Assembly: GCA_028278425.1 (NCBI GenBank)
Contig: JANQEJ010000146.1
Location: 1-64,000, forward strand
Direction: 5' to 3'
Length of the DNA: 64,000 nucleotides
From: Planctomycetota bacterium
Lineage (GTDB): Bacteria > Planctomycetota > UBA1135 > GCA-002686595
Part shown: positions 1 through 10,510 of the stretch, in pieces
Position numbering within the stretch: the stretch's first letter is position 1
Layout of the letters: each line of letters starts with the position of its first letter
Made by a program: the position numbers and the translations under genes
The notes under the pieces: generated by a model
Seen by the model: only the letters and a program-made list of their open reading frames with translations
Database searches by the model: none
What the model was told of the DNA's origin: nothing

Positions 1-201
1 TTTCTCACCTACACTCCTACCACATAGGTGGGCGCCGGTTCTTTACACCCAACGGCGCACTCAGAGCACACGCTTTGGTTGCGGCATTGCAGCCTCGTGT
101 CCTCCGATAACTCCGTTCCTTCTCTGTGTTAAACTCCGGGCTCCGCGATCTCCGTTCCCCTCCGAGGTCCCACCCCACCGGACCTCCCGCCAACGGCAAA
201 C
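1..201. other. Non-coding edge region, no gene supported
   Basis: No open frame here has family-like sequence or a convincing start. The minus strand downstream of the HDOD-REC-GGDEF stop contains a loose inverted repeat (CACCTA at 6-11, TAGGTG at 25-30) and purine-rich stretches that could be a leader for a gene beyond the left edge. Nothing can be assigned. Confidence 0.5.
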
Positions 202-2142
202 CTAAGCGCTCTTCTTCCGCTCCGGCGGATCGCTCGCTTCGACGACGCAGTTGCGCCCCTTGGCCTTCGCCTCGTACACCGCCTCGTCGGCCAGCTTCAA
301 GAGCTTCTCGACGCCGCCGACCCGGTGCGTGCGGGTCGCGAAGCCGAGGCTCGCGGTGACGTTGCCCTCGAAGTTGCCGCTCTTGACCAGGTTCTGCTCG
401 ACCTCAGCGCGGATGCGCTCGGCGAGGTTCGCGGCGCCTTCGGGGTCGGTGTTCGGGCAGATCACGAGGAACTCCTCGCCGCCCATGCGGGCGCAGGTGT
501 CGCTGCGGCGGAGCGTGCGCTGCATGGCGGCGGCGGTCTCCTTCAGGACGACGTCGCCCACGTCGTGCCCATAGGAGTCGTTGATCCGCTTGAACTCGTC
601 GATGTCGAGCATGATCACCGACATCGGGTTGCCCGAGCGCTTGGCGTTGGCCCACTCCATGTCGAGGCGCTTCATCGCGTAGCGGCGGTTGGGCAGATCG
701 GTCAGCGGATCGGTCAACGCAGCCGCACGCAGCTTCCGGTTCAGCACGGCGAGCTTCGCGACCTGCTCGCGCTGGAGCTTCTTGTCCTTCTCGACGAGGT
801 CCTGGAGCTCGACGACGCGGCGGCCGGCGCGGATGCGCGCGAGCAGCAGCTTGGGCTTGAACGGCTTGACGATGTAGTCGTCGACGCCCGCCTCGAAGGC
901 CTCGACGATGCGATCCTCCTCGCCGCGGCCGGTCAGGAGCAGCACGTACATCTTCCGACCCGAGCCGAAGCGGCGCAGCGCCTTGCAGAACTGGAGCCCG
1001 TCCATCTCGGGCATCATCCAGTCGGTAACGACGATCTGCGGGTTCGTCTCGAGCGCGGCCGCGAGCGCCTGCCGGCCGTTCGACGCGGTCACGACGGAGT
1101 GGCCGGCCTTCTCGAGGTGACGCTGGAGGAGCTTGAGCGACACCGGGTCGTCGTCCACGGCGAGGATGCGCAGGCCGCCGTCGCCCGCCACCGCCGAGGC
1201 GGCGCTATCGGCCTCCTCGCGCCGCGCCTCGGCCTCGGCCTTGCGGCGCAGGTCGCTGATCGACTCCACGGTCTGCGTGGGGACCTTGAGCATCTCGCCC
1301 CACTCCGCCCAGCTCTGCGCGATCTCGTCGCACATCGCCTCGAAGCGGTCGAACTCCATGTCGAGCTCGTCGCAGAGCAGCTTCAGCGATCCCCAGAGGT
1401 GGTGCTGCCGTTCTTCGGCGGCGACGCACGTCTCGGCGATCACGCTGGAGACGTTGAGGATGCGGAGCAGCTCGAGCGCCTGGGCGTCGTCGATCTCCGC
1501 GTCGTCGTCGTCCGCGCCGAACGCCTCGGCGGCGACTCCGAACGCCTCGGGCAACGCCCAGTCGGCGAGCATCGCGCGCGTGACCTCGTTCTGGTCGATG
1601 CGGAAGTGCTTGCGCTCGAGCGTGATCAGCGCCTGGTCGGGGCTCTTCGTCGCCTGCTGGAGCACCTCGGCGTACTCGGTCGGGTGGACGCTGGCGAGCG
1701 CGAGCTGCCCGATCCGGCAGAGCAGGCCGCACGTGAACGCCTCGGCCGGGACGCCGGTGGCGAGCTCGCGGCTGACCACGCTGGCCGCGACCGCGTTCGC
1801 GAGCGACCAGGACCAGTAGTACTTGTAGTCGAAGGACTCGCAGCGGCCCGAGCGGTTGCCGGCGACCAGCGTGAAGCCGAGCGCGACGTTGGACACGGTG
1901 CGCATGCCGAGCCGCATCGCCGCGTCCTTGACGTTGCTCGCCGCCGCGGAGCCGCCGAACTGCGCCGAGCTCGCGAGCTTGATGATCCGGCCGGTCAGCG
2001 CCGGGTCGGCCTGGATGATGTGGACGATGTCGTCGAGGGAGCAGTCGTCGCGCTGAGTCTCCACGAGGATCTTCATCCCCACGCCCGACGGCGAGGGGAG
2101 CTCCCCGGTGTGCTTCAGCTCTTCGAACTGTCCCTTGATCAC
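202..2142 (-). CDS. HDOD-REC-GGDEF protein, probable diguanylate cyclase response regulator
   Basis: The protein has 646 residues and three domains. An HDOD domain occupies roughly residues 10-215. A receiver domain (about 325-440) has the acidic VDDD pocket and the phospho-acceptor aspartate in VVTDWMMPEMDG. A GGDEF domain (about 475-635) has an intact GGEEF active site near residue 554, preceded five residues earlier by an RxxD product-inhibition site (RRSD), so it probably makes cyclic di-GMP under feedback control. The start is GTG. It lies 18 bp downstream of a hybrid histidine kinase and is probably co-transcribed, so the kinase's HPt domain is a plausible phosphodonor (inference). HDOD domains usually bind or recruit partners, and no catalytic role is claimed for this one. 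Confidence 0.9.
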   Translation of the reverse strand: MIKGQFEELKHTGELPSPSGVGMKILVETQRDDCSLDDIVHIIQADPALTGRIIKLASSAQFGGSAAASNVKDAAMRLGMRTVSNVALGFTLVAGNRSGRCESFDYKYYWSWSLANAVAASVVSRELATGVPAEAFTCGLLCRIGQLALASVHPTEYAEVLQQATKSPDQALITLERKHFRIDQNEVTRAMLADWALPEAFGVAAEAFGADDDDAEIDDAQALELLRILNVSSVIAETCVAAEERQHHLWGSLKLLCDELDMEFDRFEAMCDEIAQSWAEWGEMLKVPTQTVESISDLRRKAEAEARREEADSAASAVAGDGGLRILAVDDDPVSLKLLQRHLEKAGHSVVTASNGRQALAAALETNPQIVVTDWMMPEMDGLQFCKALRRFGSGRKMYVLLLTGRGEEDRIVEAFEAGVDDYIVKPFKPKLLLARIRAGRRVVELQDLVEKDKKLQREQVAKLAVLNRKLRAAALTDPLTDLPNRRYAMKRLDMEWANAKRSGNPMSVIMLDIDEFKRINDSYGHDVGDVVLKETAAAMQRTLRRSDTCARMGGEEFLVICPNTDPEGAANLAERIRAEVEQNLVKSGNFEGNVTASLGFATRTHRVGGVEKLLKLADEAVYEAKAKGRNCVVEASDPPERKKSA

Positions 2143-2160
2143 GGCTAGGTCTCGTTCCGG

Positions 2161-4476
<2,316 letters not shown>

Positions 4477-4543
4477 CTGGGGGGCTTCGGGGAGCCGTCG
4501 AGGACTCCATCGGGCCGCGCGAAGCGGGGACTTGGGCCGAAGT

Positions 4544-4567
4544 CGGGTCTTTGAAAACGGAGACCCG
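4544..4567 (-). terminator. Hairpin between pstB and the hybrid kinase
   Basis: An inverted repeat with 7-bp arms (CGGGTCT at 4544-4550, AGACCCG at 4561-4567) and a 10-nt loop lies just past the pstB stop. There is no T-tract, so it may stabilise the 3' end or attenuate read-through and need not be a strong terminator. Confidence 0.35.
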
Positions 4568-4578
4568 GAAAGGTCTTC

Positions 4579-5295
4579 CTACCCCGTCGACCGGGCTCGG
4601 CCGTCGGCCTCGAACCGCCCGTCCCGCAGCCTCAGGACCCGCGCCGCCAGCCTTCCCGCCTGCTCCCGGGAGTGGGTCACGAGGAGGATCGAGCGCGTCT
4701 CGGCGATCGACCGCAGGGTGCCCTCGACGGCCTCCGCGCTCTCGGGATCGAGGGCCGAGGTCGGCTCGTCCGCGAGCAGGAGCTCGGGCTCCAGCGCCAG
4801 GGTGCGGGCGAGGGCCAAGCGCTGCTGCTGGCCGACGGAGAGGCGCGCCGCCGGCTCGTCCAGGCGATCGCGGACCTCCGCGAGAAGGCCGGCCTGCGTC
4901 AGGGCGTCGCGGACGACCGCGTCGGAGTCGCGACCCTGGAGGAGCCCCATGTGCTTCAGGCCGAAGAGCACATTGGCGCGGATGGAGGCGGGGAACACGA
5001 CCGGCCGCTGGAACACCATGCCGATCCGCTGGCGCAGGCGGTCGGGGTCGGTCTCGCGCGAGTAGACCTCGACGCCCCGGAACCGGACGCTGCCCTCGAT
5101 GCGCGCGTCCGGCGTCAGGTCGAGCAACCGGTTCAGCGCGCGCAGCAGGGTCGACTTGCCCGAGCCGCTCGGCCCGAGGATCGCCGTGATGCCCCGCTCG
5201 GGCAGCTCGAGCTGGATGCCGTCGAGCACGCGGCGGCGACCGAAGGTGACGCCGAGGCCGCGGATCTCGAGCACGGCTCCGTTGGTCGCCGTCAT
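4579..5295 (-). CDS. pstB: Phosphate ABC transporter ATP-binding protein PstB
   Basis: This 238-residue ATPase powers inner-membrane phosphate uptake together with PstA and PstC. It shows Walker A (GPSGSGKST near residue 40), Walker B ([12 protein letters not shown]) and an ABC signature reading LSVGQQQR, in which valine replaces the usual second-position glycine of LSGGQ. The length fits the family, slightly short of the usual 250 or so. The ATG start overlaps the pstA stop in ATGA, showing translational coupling. It is the last gene of the arsR-pstS-pstC-pstA-pstB run, and no phoU follows. The assignment to phosphate rests mainly on the PstS and PstA/C neighbours. Confidence 0.88.
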   Translation of the reverse strand: MTATNGAVLEIRGLGVTFGRRRVLDGIQLELPERGITAILGPSGSGKSTLLRALNRLLDLTPDARIEGSVRFRGVEVYSRETDPDRLRQRIGMVFQRPVVFPASIRANVLFGLKHMGLLQGRDSDAVVRDALTQAGLLAEVRDRLDEPAARLSVGQQQRLALARTLALEPELLLADEPTSALDPESAEAVEGTLRSIAETRSILLVTHSREQAGRLAARVLRLRDGRFEADGRARSTG

Positions 5296-6158
5296 CGCCG
5301 CGCCTCCTCGTGCGCCCGCAGGCGCAGCGGCAGGCTGGCCGCGAAGAACGCCAGCACCAGCGCGAAGAGCACGATCGCCGCACCCCACGCCGCCGCCGCC
5401 GCGGCCGGGTCGTACGCGTCCTGCGACAGGGCGAAGATGTGGTACGGCAGCGCGAGGACCGGGTTGTCGACGATGCCGCGCGGGAGCGCGTCGACCCCGT
5501 TGAGCGCGACCGCGGTGAAGAGGATCGGCGCCGTCTCCCCCGCCGCGCGCGCGAGCCCGAGGAGAAGCCCGCGCCACAGGCCGTGCACCGACTGAGGAAT
5601 CACCACGGCGAGGGCCACGCGCCCGGTCGAGAGTCCGAGCCCGCGGGCGGTCTCGAGATAGCCCGCCGAGATCGCGCGCATGGCGTCCGCCCACGAGACC
5701 GTCACCGTCGGGGCGATCATCATCGCGAGCAGGATCGAGCCCGCCAGCCACGACTTGCCCCAGCCGAAGAAGCGCACGAAGAGGTAGTAGCCGAAGATCC
5801 CGAACAGGATCGAGGGCACGGCGTTCAGCGCGTTGAGGAGGACGCGGAGGAGCCGCGCGGTCTTCCGGTCGGCGAGGAGCTCGAGCACGAGCGCGCACGC
5901 GAGCGCGAGCGGCGAGACGATCAGCGCCGCCCACGCGGTCATCCAGATCGTCCCGAGGATCTGGTGCAGCACGCCGCCCTCGCCGGGCCGCCCCGCCGAG
6001 GGCGACGTCAGGAACTCGAGCGAGAGGGCGTCGAAGCCGTTCCAGACCGTCGCCGCGACGATCGCGAAGAGCAGTGCCGCCGAGACCACGCCCGCGCCGA
6101 CGCAGGCGGCCTCGAAGCCGACGCGGCGCGCGCGCCGCCACCCGCCGCGCTCACGCAT
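5292..6158 (-). CDS. pstA: Phosphate ABC transporter permease PstA
   Basis: The 288-residue permease has about six membrane segments. It carries the family's extracytoplasmic [13 protein letters not shown] stretch, followed by the permease core with [14 protein letters not shown] and the EAA-type loop around [13 protein letters not shown]. The sequence [14 protein letters not shown] near the end is characteristic of PstA. Its start overlaps the end of pstC by 8 bp and its stop overlaps the pstB start, so the three are translated as a coupled set. Confidence 0.92.
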   Translation of the reverse strand: MRERGGWRRARRVGFEAACVGAGVVSAALLFAIVAATVWNGFDALSLEFLTSPSAGRPGEGGVLHQILGTIWMTAWAALIVSPLALACALVLELLADRKTARLLRVLLNALNAVPSILFGIFGYYLFVRFFGWGKSWLAGSILLAMMIAPTVTVSWADAMRAISAGYLETARGLGLSTGRVALAVVIPQSVHGLWRGLLLGLARAAGETAPILFTAVALNGVDALPRGIVDNPVLALPYHIFALSQDAYDPAAAAAAWGAAIVLFALVLAFFAASLPLRLRAHEEARR

Positions 6159-7110
6159 CGTTGCCTCCGCTTCTCCCGAACGCCGCGCGGTCGCGCCGTT
6201 CCAGCAAGACCCGGAGGAAGCCTCCGAGCGCGTGCAGCGTCATCACCCCGAGGAAGAGCATCAGCCCGAGCGCGACCAGCGAGCCCCAGTGCAGCTCGGA
6301 GCCGTAGGCGATGTTGACCTCGCTGCTCCCGAGCTTGCTCGTCAGGGTCTGACCCGCCCGCAGGAGCGCCGAGGGAAACTCCGCCGCCGATTCGGGCAGG
6401 CGCCCGTCGGCCCGCCCGACGACCAGAAACACCGCGATCGTCTCGCCCGCCGCGCGGCCGACGCCGAGCACGAGCGCGGACACGAGCCCGGGACGCGCCT
6501 GGCGCACGACGACGTGCAGGATGGTCTCGCCGCGGTTCAAACCGAGCGCCCGCGCGGCCTCGCGGGCCTCCGCCGGCACCGTGCGCAGCGCGCCCTCGGA
6601 GAGCGAGGCGACCGTCGGCAGGATCATCACGCCGAGCAGGAGGCCGCCGGTGAGCAGCGTGTCGCCGCTCGGCGAGCCGAACGCGTCCTGGACGAGCGGC
6701 ACGAGGTAGAGCACGCCGAGCAGCCCGTAGACTACCGACGGCACGCCGGCGAGGAGCTCGACCGCCGTCCGCAGCACGCTCGCGAGCTTGCGCGGCAGGA
6801 GCTCCGAGATGGTGACGGCCGTGCCGAACGCGAGCGGCGCGGCGAAGGCCGTGCCGATCAGCGTTACGGCGACCGTGCCGAAGATCATGGAGGCCGAGCC
6901 GAACACCCGCGAGGGGTAGTGCCAATGGCGCCCGAGGACGAGCTCTCCCACGCCCGCGCGCACCGCGGGCAGGCTCTGGACCACGAGGAAGGTCACGAGC
7001 GCGAGGAAGAACGCCAGGACGAGGCCGACGCCGAGCCACGCTCCCGCTCGCACGCCGAGGTCGACCGCGTCGCGCGGCCGCGCGGCCGGGACGCTAGCGA
7101 CGCGCTGCAA
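6151..7110 (-). CDS. pstC: Phosphate ABC transporter permease PstC
   Basis: The 319-residue membrane permease is the partner of PstA in the Pst phosphate importer. It shows VPSVVYGLLGVLYLVPL, the EAA-loop sequence REAARALGLNRGETI and the conserved GRAAGETIAVFLVVG. The longest frame begins with TTG and overlaps the end of pstS by 17 bp. An in-frame GTG at 7053 is an alternative start just before the first membrane helix, so the N-terminus is uncertain. Its neighbours pstS and pstA leave little doubt about function. Confidence 0.9.
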   Translation of the reverse strand: MQRVASVPAARPRDAVDLGVRAGAWLGVGLVLAFFLALVTFLVVQSLPAVRAGVGELVLGRHWHYPSRVFGSASMIFGTVAVTLIGTAFAAPLAFGTAVTISELLPRKLASVLRTAVELLAGVPSVVYGLLGVLYLVPLVQDAFGSPSGDTLLTGGLLLGVMILPTVASLSEGALRTVPAEAREAARALGLNRGETILHVVVRQARPGLVSALVLGVGRAAGETIAVFLVVGRADGRLPESAAEFPSALLRAGQTLTSKLGSSEVNIAYGSELHWGSLVALGLMLFLGVMTLHALGGFLRVLLERRDRAAFGRSGGNDA

Positions 7111-7951
7111 CGGGTTGGAAGCCGTGACGCTCGACGATCGCCTGGCCGCGCTCGCCGAGCAGGAACTCCACCAACGTCCGGGCGTCGCCCGCGGGCGCTC
7201 CGTCCGTCAACACGAAGAGGTCGCGGCACACCGGATAGGCGCCCGTGGCGACGCTCTCGGCGGTCGCTTCGACGACGCGGTCGCCCTCCCGGATCGCCAG
7301 GGCGGCGAGGTCGTCGCTGCGCTCGACCCACGCGACCGAGAGCAGCGTGATCGCCGAGCCGTGCGCCGCCGTCTTGGTCGCGCCCTCCTCGTTGCCGCCG
7401 ACCTGCGCGTAGCGCTCGAAGGAAACCGCTGGCGCGCCGGCGGCTCCGTAGGCCCAGCTCTCGAACACCTCGCGCGTGCCGCGGCCGGGCTCCTTGTCGT
7501 AGACGAAGACGGGCAGGTCGGGCCCGCCGAGCTCGGCCCAATTCCGGATGCGCCCCTCGAAGAGGCCGACCGCCTCCGCGCGCGTGATCGCGCGGACGCC
7601 GCCGTCGTAGACCGCCCGGCTGACCGCGAGCGCGACGCCGTCGCTCCCGATACGGGTCATGTGGAAGTCGCAGGCGGGGAAACGCGCGCGGTCCTCGTCG
7701 GACACCGGCTTCGAGGCCATGCCGACGTCGACCAGCCCCTCGCCGAGCTGGCTGATCCCGCCGCTCGAGCCGCCCTGCACGTCCAGCCGGATCCGGAGCT
7801 CCTTCTCGGCGCGCAGCACGTCCGCGGCCTCGGCGACGACGGGGTGCACGGTCGTCGAGCCGTTCACCTTGAGGACCCCCGCGGCGGTCACGTCGCCGCA
7901 CGACGCGCCGAGGCACGCGGAAACGACCGTGACGAGGCCGGCGCGGCTCAT
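7094..7951 (-). CDS. pstS: Phosphate-binding protein PstS
   Basis: This 285-residue exported substrate-binding protein captures phosphate for PstCAB. An N-terminal signal peptide ends near LGASCGD; the cysteine may be lipidated, but the lipobox is imperfect. The mature part begins with the PstS hallmark VNGSTTVHPV, then QGGSSGGI and EPGRGTREVFE, which contact the anion in the family. The ATG at 7951 was chosen because it starts directly at the signal peptide and overlaps the arsR stop in ATGA. The longer upstream frame is only the arsR shadow. Confidence 0.9.
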   Translation of the reverse strand: MSRAGLVTVVSACLGASCGDVTAAGVLKVNGSTTVHPVVAEAADVLRAEKELRIRLDVQGGSSGGISQLGEGLVDVGMASKPVSDEDRARFPACDFHMTRIGSDGVALAVSRAVYDGGVRAITRAEAVGLFEGRIRNWAELGGPDLPVFVYDKEPGRGTREVFESWAYGAAGAPAVSFERYAQVGGNEEGATKTAAHGSAITLLSVAWVERSDDLAALAIREGDRVVEATAESVATGAYPVCRDLFVLTDGAPAGDARTLVEFLLGERGQAIVERHGFQPVAARR

Positions 7952-8265
7952 TCGGGCTCCTTCACCTTCTGCACGCCGAAGTCCATGACGCAGCAGCCCA
8001 GGTTGATCGAGCGGTCGCTCGGGCGCTCGAGCAGCTCGGGCGCGAGCGCGTAGAGGACGGACTTCCCGCGCCGCTGCGCGACGACCAGGCCCTCCACGCG
8101 GAGCACGCGCAGGTGGTGGGACAGGAGGCTCGGCTCCAGGCCCAGGGAGGCGTTGAGCTCGCCGACCGTGGCTCCCCCCTCCATCAAGAGCTCGACGACC
8201 TGGAGCCGCGTCGGATCCCCCAGCGCCCGCAGCCGCCGGACGCACTCCTCGGTCCCCCCCTTCAC
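7948..8265 (-). CDS. ArsR/SmtB-family transcriptional regulator heading the pst operon
   Basis: This small winged-helix repressor has the ArsR core: LRALGDPTRLQVVELLMEG, a recognition helix around LGLEPSLLSHHLRVL, and a beta-wing with RRGKSVLYAL. The C-terminus carries adjacent cysteines (NLGCCVMDF), which in some ArsR proteins bind metalloids or metals. I prefer the GTG start at 8265. The frame can also open at a TTG at 8295, but that would place the start inside a perfect palindrome (8281-8294) that looks like an operator. The stop overlaps the pstS start in ATGA. Control of phosphate uptake by an ArsR protein is inferred from the coupling. The ligand is unknown, and arsenite or another thiol-binding metal is possible. 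Confidence 0.85.
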   Translation of the reverse strand: MKGGTEECVRRLRALGDPTRLQVVELLMEGGATVGELNASLGLEPSLLSHHLRVLRVEGLVVAQRRGKSVLYALAPELLERPSDRSINLGCCVMDFGVQKVKEPE

Positions 8266-8280
8266 GCCCCCAGGCTTGGA

Positions 8281-8294
8281 TGAACCCGGGTTCA
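8281..8294. promoter_or_regulatory. Perfect 14-bp palindrome, candidate ArsR operator
   Basis: The sequence TGAACCCGGGTTCA is its own reverse complement and lies 15 bp upstream of the GTG start of arsR. On the minus strand further TTGAA half-like elements precede it (around 8293-8311). ArsR proteins bind imperfect palindromes in their own promoters, so autoregulation of arsR-pstSCAB is the likely reading. Confidence 0.5.
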
Positions 8295-8489
8295 ATTCAA
8301 CGACCTTTCAAGCTTTTTGCCACCGAGCGCGGCCGTACGGGGCCACCGCCGGGGCGCGACCGGCCAAAGTCGTGGAGTCGGGCTAGGAAGACGCATCGCC
8401 TCAAGATCCGGTGCGCGAGGTCTCGACCTCTGCCCTGGTCTCCCCTCCGCATCCCCTCTTCGCGGCGGAGACCCGCCTTCGTACCCGTG

Positions 8490-9602
8490 ATGACGCTTCC
8501 GGACTCGCTCTCGGCCGCCGGTTCGACGCTCGGGCGCCCGGACGTCGACCTCGACGAGCTGGCGCGCCGTTGGGCGGAGGACCACCCCGGGGGCGGCACG
8601 CGGCGCGAGGCGATGCTCCGGGAGCTGGAGGGGCTGCGCGCGGGGAAAGGCGGACCCGGGCCGCACGCGCTCGACCTGCGCGGACTCGGTCTGGTGGAGG
8701 CGGATCTCTCCGACCTCGACCTCACGGGCTCCGACCTTTCGCACGCGGACCTCTCGCGCGCCGATCTGACGGGCGCGTCGCTCCTGGGAGCGCGGCTTCG
8801 CGGCGCGTGCCTCTTCGAGGCGAAGCTGACGCGGGCCGAGCTCTCCGGCGCCGACCTGACCGACGCGAACCTCCAGAACGTCTCGGCGGAACGCGTCGGG
8901 CTGGGTCGCGCGCGACTGGACGGCGCGTCCCTGGTACAGGCGAACCTGCGCGAGGGCACGCTCGCGGACGCCTCGCTGCGCGGCGCCGACCTCAAGCTCG
9001 CCCGCCTGGACGACTGCCGGGCGCGCGGCGCGGACCTGACCGGCGCGGACCTCTCGCAGAGCAGCCTGCGCGGCTGCGACCTGTGCGGAGCCCGCGTGCG
9101 GCGCGCGACGCTGAACGGCGCCGACCTGCGCGGCGCGAGCGTGGCGGGCATCGCCGAGTACGAGCACGCCCTCTGGCTCCAGGCCGACGTGCGCGAGGTC
9201 GACTTCAACCACGCCCACCTGTGCCGGCGGTTCGTCCTCGACCAGAACTACATCGCCGAGTTCCGCGACCGGAGCACGGTCTCGCGCGCCGTCTACTACC
9301 TCTGGTGGCTGACGAGCGACTGCGGGCGCAGCCTCGTGCGCTGGGGACTCCTCACCGCGGTCATCGCGCTCGCCTTCGCCGGCGCCTACACGCAGGTCGA
9401 CGTCGACTACGGCGCGCACGAGACGGCGCTGTCGCCCCTCTACTACAGCGTGGTGACGCTCACGACCTTGGGCTACGGCGACGTGCTTCCCGCGTCGCAG
9501 GCGGCGCAGGCGGTCTGCATGCTCGAGGTCTTCCTCGGTTACGTGATGCTCGGCGGTCTGCTCAGCATCTTCAGCAACAAGATGGCGCGCCGCGCCGAGT
9601 GA
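8490..9602 (+). CDS. Pentapeptide-repeat protein fused to a two-helix K+ channel domain
   Basis: The protein has 370 residues. After a short N-terminal region it carries an uninterrupted block of A(D/N)LXX pentapeptide repeats (about residues 65-215; examples ADLSD, ADLTG, ANLQN, ADLRG), which should fold as a right-handed quadrilateral beta-helix. The C-terminal 110 residues form an ion-channel domain: a helix (RWGLLTAVIALAFAGAY), a pore loop with the potassium selectivity filter TTLGYGD, and a second helix. The pentapeptide helix may therefore be a cytoplasmic ligand-binding or assembly domain for a K+ channel (inference). The ATG at 8490 was chosen; a GTG lies one codon upstream. An HDOD gene starts 2 bp after the stop. 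Confidence 0.85.
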   Translation: MTLPDSLSAAGSTLGRPDVDLDELARRWAEDHPGGGTRREAMLRELEGLRAGKGGPGPHALDLRGLGLVEADLSDLDLTGSDLSHADLSRADLTGASLLGARLRGACLFEAKLTRAELSGADLTDANLQNVSAERVGLGRARLDGASLVQANLREGTLADASLRGADLKLARLDDCRARGADLTGADLSQSSLRGCDLCGARVRRATLNGADLRGASVAGIAEYEHALWLQADVREVDFNHAHLCRRFVLDQNYIAEFRDRSTVSRAVYYLWWLTSDCGRSLVRWGLLTAVIALAFAGAYTQVDVDYGAHETALSPLYYSVVTLTTLGYGDVLPASQAAQAVCMLEVFLGYVMLGGLLSIFSNKMARRAE

Positions 9603-9604
9603 AC

Positions 9605-10456
9605 ATGGCATTGCGATTCCTCAAGAAGCAGGCTCGGGAACGCGCTCTTCACAAGGCGCTGCGCGGATCCGAGGCGCCGACGTTTCCGAGCCTGACCCTC
9701 AAGATCCTGCAGAAGATCCGCGACCTGGACTGCCCGGTGTCCGAGATCGCGGAGTCCCTGCAGTGGGATCCCGGGCTCGTCGTCCGCGTCCTGCGCACGG
9801 TCAACGCGGCCGCCTACGGCCCGGCCAACCCGATCCAGAACGTCGGGCACGCGGTGTCCTACATGGGACGCGGCCAGCTCGAGCAGATCGTGCTCGCCAT
9901 CGCGGTGCGCGACGCCCTGCCCAAGGACGTGGCCCCGGGGTTCGACTCGACGCGCTTCTGGTTCTCCGCGTCGCGGCGCGCGGCGCTCGCGCGACTGTTC
10001 GCCGACAAGCTGCACCCGGCGAAGCAGGCCGAGAGCTTCACGGGCGGGCTTCTCCAGGACATGGCGATTCCGGTCCTGGCGACGTCCCGGCCCGACGACT
10101 ACGGACAGGTGCTCCAGCGCTGGCACGAGGATCCCACGACCCGCCTCGAGAACCTCGAGCAGGAAGCGTTCGGCTGGACGCACGCCGACGTCGGCGGCCT
10201 GCTCGGCAAGACCTGGGAGCTCCCCGACCGCCTGGTCGGCGCGATCCACGGACACCACCGGAGCAACCTCACCGACGCGCAGATCCTGCCCTCGCTGCGA
10301 CTCGTATCCGTGCTCCGCGAAACGGGCGAGGAGCACGGCATCGACGCCGTGGTCGAGGTCGCCAAGAGCGACTACGGGATCGAGCAGGACTGGACGCACC
10401 GGGCGGTCGCCGACGCCGAGAAGCAGGCCGCGGAGCTCACCCAGTTGATGGCGTAG
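9605..10456 (+). CDS. HDOD domain protein
   Basis: This 283-residue protein consists almost entirely of an HDOD domain (about 20-230), with the helical core SEIAESLQWDPGLVVRVLRTVNAA, the SYMG/GRGQLEQIVLA stretch and GGLLQDMAIPVLA. HDOD proteins lack most HD-phosphohydrolase metal ligands and usually act as signalling scaffolds. No second domain is present. The ATG starts 2 bp after the stop of the channel gene, so the two are probably translated from one mRNA. It resembles the HDOD part of the protein at 202-2142 in family only. Confidence 0.85.
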   Translation: MALRFLKKQARERALHKALRGSEAPTFPSLTLKILQKIRDLDCPVSEIAESLQWDPGLVVRVLRTVNAAAYGPANPIQNVGHAVSYMGRGQLEQIVLAIAVRDALPKDVAPGFDSTRFWFSASRRAALARLFADKLHPAKQAESFTGGLLQDMAIPVLATSRPDDYGQVLQRWHEDPTTRLENLEQEAFGWTHADVGGLLGKTWELPDRLVGAIHGHHRSNLTDAQILPSLRLVSVLRETGEEHGIDAVVEVAKSDYGIEQDWTHRAVADAEKQAAELTQLMA

Positions 10457-10496
10457 GCTTCGGGCGGGCCGCCGCCCCGGGCTCGGCGCAACCGGC

Positions 10497-10502
10497 TAAG
10501 GT
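10497..10502 (+). promoter_or_regulatory. Candidate -10 box close to the arylsulfotransferase-like start
   Basis: TAAGGT ends 8 nt before the ATG at 10511. If used, transcription would begin at or next to the start codon. No clear -35 was seen. Confidence 0.25.
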
Positions 10503-10510
10503 GGGTGCGC

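Noticed and set aside
325-2148. Long plus-strand open frames opposite the HDOD-GGDEF gene, and similar ones elsewhere (3163-4554, 22314-23501, 23652-26378, 39066-41981 minus)
   Set aside because: They mirror confidently assigned genes, are rich in Arg/Ala/Gly/His, lack family motifs, and are expected in GC-rich DNA with strong third-position bias.
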